Below, in pieces: positions 24,901 to 33,086 of a stretch of 42,557 nucleotides of DNA. Made by a program: the position numbers and the translations under genes. Position 1 is the first letter of the stretch. Every line of letters begins with the position of its first letter. Where the stretch lies: assembly GCA_034429275.1 (NCBI GenBank), contig DAOUFU010000253.1:1-42557 (forward strand), read 5' to 3'. The notes beneath the pieces were generated by a model. The model worked only from the letters and a program-made list of their open reading frames with translations, was not told the DNA's origin and did no database searches. This DNA comes from DAOUFU01 sp034429275. Lineage in GTDB: Bacteria > Chloroflexota > Anaerolineae > Aggregatilineales > Aggregatilineaceae.

Positions 24901-26726
24901 TGTATCTCCGAGACAATGGTGGCGACCAACCCTTCCTCGAAGGTCACGCCAAGCTGTTCCGCCGGTTTGCTGATCGCGCGCTGTAGTTCTTCGGCGGAGA
25001 GCGGCAGGATCGTTTCCATCCGGCGGCGGATCATTTCGCCGAATTCGGGGTAGTGAAGCGGCTTGTCGTAAAAATCCGCTCGCAGCGTGATGATCACGCG
25101 CACGCGACTGCGCGGCGCGGTTGCGGCGGTATACAGCAGATCCAAAAAACGCTGGCGAGCAGTTTCGTCCTCGACCAGGGTGAACACCTCTTCGAACTGG
25201 TCAATCACGACCACTAATTCACTGTCATCGTCCGGCAGGATCAACTGGGCCGCGCGCAGCAGGCCGCGGGGATCACGGAGGAGCGGTTCGTGCAGGTTGC
25301 GGGCCTGGTCCGCGGCAACGCGCATCAGCGCGATCTCTAGTTCGTCCAGCGGGTGAGTCCCTGGCAGCAGATCGACAATGAACCACTTCTCCGACCCACC
25401 CAGGTCGCCGCGCCACAACGCCGGGATCAGCCCGGCGCGCACCACGCTCGACTTGCCACTGCCGCTCGGCCCGACTACCGCCAGAAAGCGCGCAAACTCG
25501 CCTGTTTCGCCCATCCGAGCGACCAATGTGGCGGTGAGCTTCTCGCGGCCAAAGAAGTTGCGAGTGTCCGCCGATTGGAAAGGACGCAGTCCCTTATAAG
25601 GGTTTTCCAGTTGGGGAAGGAAATGGGTGCTGGTAGCTCCGCCGGTCACGGTCAGCAGGCCAGACTCGGTGTCGCCGCCGACCACCAGGTTCAGTTCGCG
25701 TGCCCGGACAATGCACTGCATCCGGCTGCGCACGCCCAGTTTGCGGAAAATCTGGGTGATGTACCACTTGACCGTACTGATCTCGACGAACAACTCTTGC
25801 GCGATTTCTTTGTTTGAGAGTCCGGTGATCACCCGCTGCAAGATATCCTGTTCGCGGCGTGTCAACTGTTCCACCACGTGGTCACCTGCGGTGGGTGTAT
25901 CCAACCGCGCGGCCTCGCGGAAAGCCGCCGCCATCGCCAGCGCATCGCTGAACCGGCGTGCGGGGTCTTTCGCGGTCGCTTTCTGGATGACGGCGTTGAT
26001 GCCGTCCCATCCATCATGATCCGATCGGTCAATCAGCGGCAGCGGATCGTTCAGGTGTTTGTACAGGCGCTCGACCGAGGTCAGGCCGGGGAATGGATGC
26101 TGGCCTGTCAGCATTTCGTAGAGCACAACGCCCAGGCTGTAGATATCGGTGCGCGGGGTGATCGGCTCGCTGCGGGCTTGTTCCGGCGAAATGTAGTCGA
26201 GCGAGCCGACAATCGCATCAACCCCCGTCGGGCCGCTGTCTGGACGGCTGATGTCTTTGGCAATGCCAAAATCAGTCAGATAGGCGTTGCCATCCTCATC
26301 CAACAAAATGTTTCCCGGCTTAAGGTCGCGGTGCACGACGTTGCTCCGGTGGGCTACCATCAGGGCCGAGGCGACCTGTTCCAGTAGCAGCGCCGCGGCC
26401 TGGAGATCGTAGGGGCTGCCGCGTAATGCATCGGCCAGGCTTCCGCCGCGAAAATAGCGCATGACCAGAAAAGTCCCATCCGGGTCGCGCCAGTAATCAT
26501 ACAGGGGCGCGATGTGCATGTGTTCCAACCGGGCGATGGTCTGGGCCTCGATCTCAAAGCGGCGGATGAATTCTGGCTGGTTGGCCAGCCGGGGCAGGAT
26601 CACTTTGACCGCCACCTCGCGCCCAACAGAGGGTTGGGTGGCCCGGTACACGACGCCGAAGCCGCCACCGCCAATCTGCTCGTGCAGCTCATACCCCTTG
26701 ATGCATTTTCCACTCAGATCATTCAT
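21930..26726 (-). CDS. Ser/Thr protein kinase - LuxR HTH - STAND NTPase - WD40 fusion
   Basis: A 1598-residue giant. A Hanks-type kinase fills residues 12-275: glycine loop GGGGFGVVYRA, K41, HRDLKPGN with D134, DFG at 152-154. A LuxR-type helix-turn-helix follows at 287-347 (LTRREQDILQRVITGLSNKE). Then NPYKGLRPFQ opens a STAND-type NTPase with Walker A GPSGSGKS (419-426) and Walker B ELVVVIDQFEEV (D509). After an Arg/Gln-rich helix, one transmembrane segment lies near residue 860, and about 15 WD40 repeats run from about 945 to the end. The kinase active site is intact. The start at 26726 has GGAG six bases upstream. A DNA-binding module inside a membrane kinase is odd; the HTH may be a relic or mediate contacts. 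Targets are unknown. Confidence 0.9.
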   Translation of the reverse strand: MNDLSGKCIKGYELHEQIGGGGFGVVYRATQPSVGREVAVKVILPRLANQPEFIRRFEIEAQTIARLEHMHIAPLYDYWRDPDGTFLVMRYFRGGSLADALRGSPYDLQAAALLLEQVASALMVAHRSNVVHRDLKPGNILLDEDGNAYLTDFGIAKDISRPDSGPTGVDAIVGSLDYISPEQARSEPITPRTDIYSLGVVLYEMLTGQHPFPGLTSVERLYKHLNDPLPLIDRSDHDGWDGINAVIQKATAKDPARRFSDALAMAAAFREAARLDTPTAGDHVVEQLTRREQDILQRVITGLSNKEIAQELFVEISTVKWYITQIFRKLGVRSRMQCIVRARELNLVVGGDTESGLLTVTGGATSTHFLPQLENPYKGLRPFQSADTRNFFGREKLTATLVARMGETGEFARFLAVVGPSGSGKSSVVRAGLIPALWRGDLGGSEKWFIVDLLPGTHPLDELEIALMRVAADQARNLHEPLLRDPRGLLRAAQLILPDDDSELVVVIDQFEEVFTLVEDETARQRFLDLLYTAATAPRSRVRVIITLRADFYDKPLHYPEFGEMIRRRMETILPLSAEELQRAISKPAEQLGVTFEEGLVATIVSEIHYQPGALPLLQYALTELFDNREGRILTQRAYEVIGKTTGALARRAEALFDELDQAGQHTARQMFLRLVTLGEGSEDTRRRVPRSELLAVAADPDVMDELIDTYTTYRLLSLDHDPSTRAPVVEVAHEAILREWGRLRDWLDESRHDIRQQRLLASAAADWRNSDCDPSYLLHGARLEQVEGWANETLLALTPEEREYLHTSVSQQRQQEETERERQAHELILAQQAAAAAQQAEASQRKAANRLRTLVAGLGVFLAVALGLSLFAFGKEREANDSRQQAEREADVNHSLVLAANAREEHEVGRGDLALALALEAVTIDEPPVDAKNTLTDVAFSVGTRRVLAGHAGDVRAVAFSPDGSLLLSAGCALPVDEGDDCDQGELILWNISDGTIQRRWQGHTGWINAVAFDPLANQEGSLLAVSASADSTLIVWDVLTGAEIRRLKGHSGAVNDVAFVPGQSMILSASDDGTAILWDVTGGEMLRHLEDHTARVNTVAVSPDGMKAITASAGRSIIEWDINPESLTFGQVIQRFEGHESEVTGAVYLPDGTAILSYSPDLTFRLWDTQTGKEIRQRIRGAYGKPMAISPNGHTVIFSIGEDLYFWDIEVWWQDQLAVGHTLTVWDVAFSPDGGLAATASGDGTIRLWNIGAQEEKHRYRLGTPAFALEVSSDGSRLVIGEAAQGDVWLFDTTAATLVHTLHGSGSVAPGAIALDPGGQYALVGTLEVDSQSRVTQLVLWDLDTGVAVQNFASHTFPWRSVAISPDGQSALAGTQDFSEDDLGGELFLLDLDTGGVIRQFATTQDITSIDFSQDGQRAITSSCYSASVTLWNVVTGQSIREFAEQPGCVLNAIFGPDETTLIAATNDGSIVEWSIETGQVVRQFVGHDGPVWSLDLGPGGQIMASGSSDGSVMLWNTATGEVLRRFEGHTGWIFDVEFSPEGEHLYSASADGTVREWQVSDWELGDLIDWVRENRYVREFTCAERAQYRVEPRCE

Positions 26727-26922
26727 CGCCGCTCTCCATCGACCCATTACTTCCATTGTAAGGGCGATTTGGGGCGAGCCAGGAAAGTCCATACCTTTTC
26801 CCACCCTGCATTCCCCACTTTTTCACATCTGCCGTTTCAGCCGCAGTGCGCGTACGATGCGATCAAGCCTCGTCGCAGCCGTTCCACCCCAGATCGTGAG
26901 CTTAAGACAGGGAGAGAGGGAG

Positions 26923-28197
26923 ATGTGTGTCAATCGTGTCAAGTCTGTTGTGTTCATCTTGTTGATCGCCGTGTTGGCAGTGTCTGCACTGGCGATCCAT
27001 GCCCCGGTGGCCGCTCAGGGGGACATTCCCCCTAAGGGCCTGCGCCCCGACGCGCCCGCCTACGCGGTACACGGGCCGTATGCAGTGGGCACGCGCGAGT
27101 TCGTCATCGATCCCGACTCCGAGCGGCCCATACCGCTGTTCGTATGGTATCCCGCGCTGAACGCGGACGGCGCGGAGGAAGCCATCACCTATACGATCCA
27201 GGTAAAGTGGCAGCCTGCGCCGGAGTTGCCCACTGTGGTCTACGGCCATGCGCTGCGTGACGCCGCGCCGGACCTGTCGGGCGGACCATACCCGGTGCTG
27301 GTGCTGTCCCCCGGCTATGGGACCAATGTGGCTTCGTACACCTATCTCGTCGAGCATGTGGCTTCGTATGGCTTTGTCGTGCTCGGCACTGAACATCTTG
27401 AAGGCGTCTATCTGGCCGAAGAAAACCCGATGCGTGACATCCCGATGAGCACGGTTGAGCGCCCGCGTGATGTTCGCCGCACCCTGGATTTCGCCGAAGA
27501 ACTCACCGCTGTTGGTGGTGCGCTTGAAGGACTGATGGACCTGGACAAGGTGGCGGTCACGGGCCATTCGTACGGTGGATATACCGCACTGGCCGCTGCC
27601 GGTGGACGGTTTGACATCCCCGCCTTCAACGCGCGGTGTGAAGCGGCGCGTGCTGCAGATGACCCTAACGCCTGGTTGTGCGCCGATCTGGAACCGAATG
27701 AAGCCGAGATGGCAGCGATGGCCGGGTTTGATCCCATGCCCGAAGGGTTATGGCCGTCTCTCGGCGATCCCCGCGGGGACGCGATCATCTCAATGGCGGG
27801 CGACTCCTACCTGTTTGACCAGGTCGGGCTGGCGGAGATCACGGTCCCCGTACTGGCGATGGGCGGCACGGCGGATACAGGCACACCCTTCGACTGGGGC
27901 GTTGGCCCAACCTTTGCCAATGTGTCCAGCCCGCAGAAAGCTCTGGTGGCGTTTGAGGGCGCGGAGCACGCCATCTTCGCCAATGGCTGTGAGGTCATGC
28001 CCTGGCTGGTGGAGATCGACTTCTGGTGGATGTGCATCGACTCGATCTGGGACAGGGACCGCACCAACGACCTGACCAATCACTTCACGACGGCTTTCCT
28101 TCTGGCGACCTTGAAGGGCGATGCAGACGCCGCTGCTGCCCTCGCCCCGGAGGCCGTACAATTCCCCGGTATCACGTATGAGACCGTTGGATATTGA
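26923..28197 (+). CDS. Secreted alpha/beta hydrolase (PAF-acetylhydrolase-like)
   Basis: A 424-residue exported esterase-like protein. The signal peptide ends near HAPVAAQG. The domain starts with GPYAVGTREFVIDPDSERPI and has the oxyanion strand YPVLVLSPGYGTN, the nucleophile elbow VAVTGHSYGGYTAL (Ser in GHSYG), an acid candidate in GGTADTGTPFDWG and a His in FEGAEHAIFANG. The layout resembles PAF-AH/dienelactone-type hydrolases. GGGAGAGAGGG lies directly before the ATG. It is divergent from the kinase giant. A 16-bp hairpin lies 55 bases after its stop. The substrate is unknown, an ester or lipid by family. Confidence 0.9.
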   Translation: MCVNRVKSVVFILLIAVLAVSALAIHAPVAAQGDIPPKGLRPDAPAYAVHGPYAVGTREFVIDPDSERPIPLFVWYPALNADGAEEAITYTIQVKWQPAPELPTVVYGHALRDAAPDLSGGPYPVLVLSPGYGTNVASYTYLVEHVASYGFVVLGTEHLEGVYLAEENPMRDIPMSTVERPRDVRRTLDFAEELTAVGGALEGLMDLDKVAVTGHSYGGYTALAAAGGRFDIPAFNARCEAARAADDPNAWLCADLEPNEAEMAAMAGFDPMPEGLWPSLGDPRGDAIISMAGDSYLFDQVGLAEITVPVLAMGGTADTGTPFDWGVGPTFANVSSPQKALVAFEGAEHAIFANGCEVMPWLVEIDFWWMCIDSIWDRDRTNDLTNHFTTAFLLATLKGDADAAAALAPEAVQFPGITYETVGY

Positions 28198-28251
28198 CGG
28201 ATTTTCGAGGCCGGGATTTGTTCCATACCGATGGCACGGCCTGGCGCAGGC

Positions 28252-28287
28252 GCACCGCTGGAGAGTCGCAAGACTCTCCAGCGGTGC
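28252..28287. repeat. Perfect 16-bp hairpin with GCAA tetraloop
   Basis: The stem runs from 28252-28267 to 28272-28287 with loop GCAA, a stable GNRA tetraloop. It lies downstream of the secreted hydrolase. There is no T tract on either strand, so it may be a terminator of the non-canonical kind or an RNA 3'-end protector. Confidence 0.65.
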
Positions 28288-28571
28288 CTGGAGAGAATCG
28301 GCACGATTGGCCACCGCGTGAATACCGATCCGGGAAACAGGCAACGGTAGACTATTGACTGATGCACAGCTCTTCTCGATTGGTAGATGCCTGCGTTCCA
28401 GTCCCCTGAATAAGGGGAAAATCAGCCCTCTTGGGGCCACCATTTCAACGGGTGAGAACCCATCGGTCAAGACGCCCCACCCCCTAATGAACATCCTCAT
28501 CTACTCTTAAAATCGAAAGGACTTGTAGTTCGACTGGCACAAAAGTAAACAATTGGGACTTATGAGAAAGA

Positions 28572-28602
28572 CCATGACCGGACCTCACTCGTCTGGTCAT
28601 GG
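28572..28602 (-). terminator. Terminator candidate after the second hydrolase
   Basis: On the minus strand CCATGACC and GGTCATGG form an 8-bp stem (plus one G-T pair) around a 15-base loop, followed by TCTTTCTC. It is about 30 bases after the stop at 28631. The T-rich tail is imperfect. Confidence 0.5.
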
Positions 28603-28630
28603 CTCTAACAGCTAAAACGGCTCTGTATCG

Positions 28631-29500
28631 TTACTCGACTTCAAGGTTCGACTTCAAGAACTGGAGAGTGAACTCAATAATCTCATAGGTGCGTTCGGTG
28701 TCGAGCCGGTAATCAAATCCGTGCATAGCTTCCTGGTAGTTAATCAGCGTAAGCGGTACTCGCCTCGTCAAGGCCTGGCCAACAAAGTGATCAATGGTCA
28801 CGTTCTCACCGTGGTCAGCCCCCGTACGAACGATCAGCACAGGCAGATCGGAGCGCAAGCTACGGATACGCTCAAGTTCACTGGTGAGGTAAATCCCTCG
28901 ATCTCCAGGATTGGGAAAGTTCTCGTTGAAACCATTGATGAGATCATCGAACTTCCCGTCGGTAGTGATCATGTCACAGTAGTAGAATACGGCGACTTTG
29001 ACATATCTCCGCTGAGGCTGCATGGTATACGACAGCGCTGCCGTGCCGCTGCTGGAAAACGCGATAGTGCCGATTCGCTCCCCATCTATGTGCAGGGTCT
29101 CCGCGTTTTGCTGAATGTAAGATACAAGTTCGATGAGGTCATCCGGCTGATCGCTGTCGTATAACACCGCGATCAGCCCCGATGCCGCTATCAACCTGCC
29201 CCAGGACATGTTGATGTCAGTATTCCGAACACTGAATCCGAACGCGCTTTGGGTGAACCGATCGCGGAAACCATTGACCAAAATCACTGCTGGCAACTGC
29301 AAAGAGCTATCCATATCCGGGGGATAGTACACGTCCATTGTCAGGGCTGTACCATCGACTGTGCGGTACACGAAGTTTTGGACGATCACATTGTCCATGC
29401 CGTCAATTTCGTAGACGACCTCTCCGAACTGCGCAATGGCTGGCGATGAGAACGCGAGCCCCAGCACCGTTGCTATAGCAAACACAGCGAGCTTTTTCAT
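28631..29500 (-). CDS. Secreted alpha/beta hydrolase (dienelactone hydrolase-like)
   Basis: A 289-residue exported protein. The signal peptide (MKKLAVFAIATVLGLAFSS) ends at AIA-Q. The hydrolase core has YRTVDGTALTMDVYYPPD, then LPAVILVNGFRDRF, RIGTIAFSSSGTAALSY and the C-terminal His in YQEAMHGFDYRLD. The nucleophile elbow reads AFSSSGTAA, a variation on GxSxG, so the catalytic Ser is in SSSG. An acid is likely in RTGADHGEN. AAGGA precedes the ATG at 29500. It is not closely similar to the hydrolase at 26923. Function beyond hydrolase is not clear. Confidence 0.85.
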   Translation of the reverse strand: MKKLAVFAIATVLGLAFSSPAIAQFGEVVYEIDGMDNVIVQNFVYRTVDGTALTMDVYYPPDMDSSLQLPAVILVNGFRDRFTQSAFGFSVRNTDINMSWGRLIAASGLIAVLYDSDQPDDLIELVSYIQQNAETLHIDGERIGTIAFSSSGTAALSYTMQPQRRYVKVAVFYYCDMITTDGKFDDLINGFNENFPNPGDRGIYLTSELERIRSLRSDLPVLIVRTGADHGENVTIDHFVGQALTRRVPLTLINYQEAMHGFDYRLDTERTYEIIEFTLQFLKSNLEVE

Positions 29501-29596
29501 GATGATCCTTCTCGAAACCCTCTTCGAAAACTCAAACGGTTCGATACTCAAACGGATGGGAGGTATTTGCTGTGCTCAGTATGGAACTTGTGAACA

Positions 29597-29815
29597 TCAT
29601 TGCTTGCGGAGGGCGAGGCCAAATAGCTCGCGTTCTTCAGGCGTCGGATCAACGGACCATTTATACGGCGTGGACAAGGTGAGCAGTTCCGCACCGGTTT
29701 CGGTATCCAGACCCGTATAGTGGTTGGTCAGCACGGAAAATCGCCCCGGACGTGCCCTGGCCGATGCACTTGTGAAGCTCGTATCCCTTGGGGGCTGGCC
29801 GCTTAAAATGGTCAT
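29597..29815 (-). pseudogene. Decayed kinase N-terminus joined to an unknown C-terminus
   Basis: The open frame (72 codons, AAGGTGG before the ATG) starts MTILSGQPP. After the run of five C, the neighbouring frame reads KGYELHKCIGQGTSGAIFRA, which matches the opening of the kinase giant (KGYELHEQIGGGGFGVVYRA). So this was a Ser/Thr kinase start with a frameshift. The rest of the kinase is gone. The C-terminal half in the open frame (LTLSTPYKWSVDPTPEEREL) is unrecognised but looks like coding sequence. Confidence 0.5.
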
Positions 29816-29839
29816 CGAACCACCTTCTGACCCATCACT

Positions 29840-32236
29840 TTAAGATTGCTCGTCCTGCACGTACGTTGCCAACACGGCACCAGGATCGAGCGCCGCGCCA
29901 TAATCCTCACGCAGGTAGGCTATCAGGGCCTCAGTGAACAGCGCTCTCGCCTCCAGCTTTCTGTGCTCAACCGAGTACAGCACGCGGCGGCATTCCGCCA
30001 GCCGATCGGCAGCTTCTTCAGGTTTTCCGGTCAGTGACGAGCAGTCTGCGATGTATGACAAACTTCGGGCGACTATCGCCAGGAGGCCTAACTCACGAGC
30101 CAGCGCCAGTGCCTTCTCGGACTGCTGCAACGCATAGTCGCCCAGGTGTTGGGCGATGCCACTCATGTTGCTAATCGCATTACACATGGCTGCAGCCGCG
30201 CCCATTTCGCGCAAGGTGGCGAGACTTTCCTGGTAGTATTGAAGGTCCTGGTAGGGTTCTCCTATCACAAAGTGCCCTACGCTGGCGTTCATGAGACCTG
30301 ATCCTATTCGGAAGCAGTCACCCACGACGCTCACCTGCTTCAGGGCTTCTTCGGTGAAAAACAAAAAGGAGGAGTAACCGCCTTCCTCATAAGCAACAAG
30401 CCTTTTGCGATGAAAACCAAACGCTACTCCTCACAGATTCCCCTGCGCCTGCCACAACCGCAGGCATTCGTCGGCCATCCGGTAGACCTGCTCAAAATTG
30501 TGGTGGCGGTAACCCAAAACCAACATACGTGTGCAGAGGGCAAAGGCCAGATCGCCCGGATCGCCTGTTTCGCAGACGATATCCAGGCTGTAGGCTGAGC
30601 ATTCATCCCATTCCTGCTGGCGCCCTACCTCAGGACAGAAAAAGGCATGACAGGCCATCAGCCGCCCGCGCGGGATGCGGTCTTCTGTTGCCTCCAGCGC
30701 CGTTCTCCAAAAGGCGAACCCTTCTGCAAAACGCCCCCTTATCGTCAGGAAATACCACAGGGTCCATTCCATACTCAGGAGATTCCCGGCCCACTGCTGC
30801 GCGACCGCCCACGCCCAGTTGGCGCGCACGTTTTCGATATTGGCCTCGATTTCGTCCGGCGCGGCGATCTGCCGGTCGCTACCCTTCAGGTCGTTCTGGC
30901 GGGCGTGCATGAAGTCGGCATAGTGGGCGCAATGGGCGTCGTGCGTAGCCTCAGTTTGCCCTCCGTCTTGAGACGGTCCGCGGAAAACTGGCGCAGCCTC
31001 GTAACACCCTTTGAGCGTGCGCGACAAGATCGCTTTGTTCACCATCGCTTGCAGTATCGGTAGACTCGCGCCGGTCACGGCCTGCGCGGCCTGACGAGTG
31101 CAGCCGCCCCGGAAAACGGAGAACCACATGAATCGTCCCGATCTGTCTGGCCAAGCCGTTGCCAGGTCGGCTCGAACACGGCGTGGATGCTCCACTGGCA
31201 GCGTGGGGCGTCGCGCATCTCGGCGGCCAGGAAGTCGAAGCTGACCGCGATCTCCCCGGCGATTTTCCGGCAGCGAGAGCACCTCGATCCAGGCGGCGGC
31301 CAACAGGATCCCCAGCGGCATGCCTTCCACCAGAGCGCAGATGCGTGCCAGGGCGGGGAGATCGTCTGGCTGGAGCGCAAAGTCCGCGCGTGCGCGCTGC
31401 GCCCCCTGCACGAACAGTCGCGCGGCGTCGTAGTCCAGGGCGGTTTCCACCTCGCCAGGGAACGGAAGGCCTTTCAGATGGTAGACAGTTTCGGTATTGA
31501 GGTTGAGCGTCTCGCGCGAGGTGGCCAATACCTGGATGCCCGGCGCAGCTTCCAAAATGGCATTGACCAGGGCGACCCCGTTCAGCAGGTACTCGAAGTT
31601 GTCTATCACCAGGAGCAGGCGTTTTTCGCGGAAGAAATCCAGCAGCTGCCGCTCTGGGGAGCGTCCATCGCCCTGGAAGGGGAATGCGACAGCCTCCGCG
31701 ACTGCCCACGGCAGGTTATCCGGCGTTCCCACTGGCTGGAGTAGCACGAAGTACGCGCCGTCGGGGAAATGAGTATGCGGTAAGCCAGACGCCGCTGGCT
31801 CGACCATCCGCCACCCGACCTCCAGTGCCAACCGCGTCTTGCCCATGCCGCCGGGACCGAGCAGTGTCACCAGCTGCACATCCGGATTGGCCAGCGGCGC
31901 GGCGATCTCATTGAGTTCGCGCGCCCGCCCGACAAACGCGGTTGTCTGCACCGGCAGGCTGTAGCGAGGCCGCCCGGCGGGAGTTCTCTCCGCTTCGAGC
32001 AGGCCCAGGGCGCGTGCCTTCGCCACAGCTAGATGCCGCTTCTGGCCGGACTCCTGGATGTCCAGCTTGCCGTAGATCTGCTGGGTGTACCATTTGACGG
32101 TCGCGGGCGAGAGCACCAACCGCTCCGCTATCGCGGGGATCGACAGGTCATCGGACAGCAGTCGCAGAATCTCTAGCTCGCGGTCGGTTAGTGGCTCAAT
32201 CAGGATAGGATGCGTCCTCAGGTCGGCGTAGTCCAC
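29840..32236 (-). pseudogene. LuxR-HTH/NB-ARC/TPR regulator, multiply broken
   Basis: An originally 800-residue regulator. The N-terminus is a LuxR-type helix-turn-helix (LTDRELEILRLLSDDLSIPA, ATVKWYTQQIYGKL), then an NB-ARC ATPase with Walker A LLGPGGMGKTRLAL and Walker B LLLVIDNFEYLL, then TPR-like helices. Frames change near 31275 and 31135 (the neighbouring frame gives AGEIAVSFDFLAAEMRDA), and again near 31000 (LRQFSADRLKTEG in another frame). A TGA at 30431-30433 stands where relatives have Trp in GNLWG. The frame then continues to 29840 with good TPR sequence. At least five lesions make it a pseudogene, unless the assembly is poor here. Confidence 0.75.
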
Positions 32237-32482
32237 CGGACTGCCTTCTGCCTGGAATGGTGGCGTACTCAGAGTGTGATGGGAGTACCACGAAGGGATG
32301 GTTGCCTATCATTATATCATAGGAAAACTCTAACAGGCGGAAAAGTGGACGTTGACCGGCTGCTTCTCCCGTAATGGGGGTCTGGTGCTGCCAGACGTGG
32401 AAAAATCCGAAAAGGAGCGCAGTAGCCCTTTTTTGTTGCCAAAGACTCTCAGTGGGGGACAGTAAGGGGACCCCAGCCATAC

Positions 32483-32620
32483 GCCGACGAGGCGCGCGCG
32501 GCCATCTTTGACTACATCGAGGTCTGGTACAATCGGCGGCGTCGCCACTCCACTCTGGGCTATCTCAGTCCAGTGGATTTTGAGCAACTACATACCTGTG
32601 ACAGAATCAGTGGCTGCTAA
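32483..32620 (+). mobile_element. IS3-family orfB C-terminal fragment
   Basis: The frame reads ADEARAAIFDYIEVWYNRRR, then RHSTLGYLSPVDFEQL and a TAA. This is the conserved end of an IS3 integrase; everything upstream is gone. Confidence 0.75.
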
Positions 32621-32639
32621 ACCGGGATCAGTCCACCCT

Positions 32640-32864
32640 GGGAGAACCCGTTCATCGAGAGCTTCAACGGCAAGTTTCGCGCCGAGTGTCTGAACCGGCA
32701 TCTGTTTGCGCATGGGCGCGAAGCGCAGCACATCGTGGAGCAGTACCGGATCGAGTACAATACGTTCGTCCGCATAGTGCGTTGGGCTACCTCACACCGG
32801 CTGAGTTTGCCCAGCCGCATGTAGTCCTCTCACTCTGATGGGTACTAATCTGGGGGGCAGCTCA
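32640..32864 (+). mobile_element. Second IS3-family fragment with right end
   Basis: The frame reads PWENPFIESFNGKFRAECLN (catalytic Glu in IESF), then EQYRIEYNT. After a one-base shift, VRPHSALGYLTPAEFAQPHV follows and ends LSL-stop. The terminal end (32825-32864) lies directly after it and recurs at 12134-12173. It is inactive because of the truncation and the frameshift. Confidence 0.78.
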
Positions 32865-33074
32865 TTTGCACCTCATCCGGCAAATCATGGTCTCCCCCCT
32901 ACAAATTCATCGTCTTTTCACCTCCAGCAACCCGAATCGACCTGTTCTACCAGCTTGTTTGGCTATGCTCATGGCCCAATTCGTGCGTATCCGGAATTTG
33001 GGGGATCGAGGGGTTTTTTCTGACCGATGTTGGCTCACCAATGGTATCGCTTTCAGGGAGCGTATCCGGTGTAT

Positions 33075-33080
33075 TATAAT
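33075..33080 (+). promoter_or_regulatory. -10 element six bases before the MalT-like ATG
   Basis: A perfect TATAAT followed by six bases and the ATG at 33087. Transcription would start at or next to the A of the ATG, so the message is probably leaderless. No ribosome site is visible. The paralogue at 42050 has the same arrangement. Confidence 0.6.
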
Positions 33081-33086
33081 GAGTTC

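Noticed and set aside
30431..30433. Second in-frame TGA as another selenocysteine codon
   Set aside because: Relatives have Trp at this place (GNLWG), the protein is a cytoplasmic TPR regulator with no redox motif, and the gene has several frameshifts. A nonsense mutation or read error is simpler.
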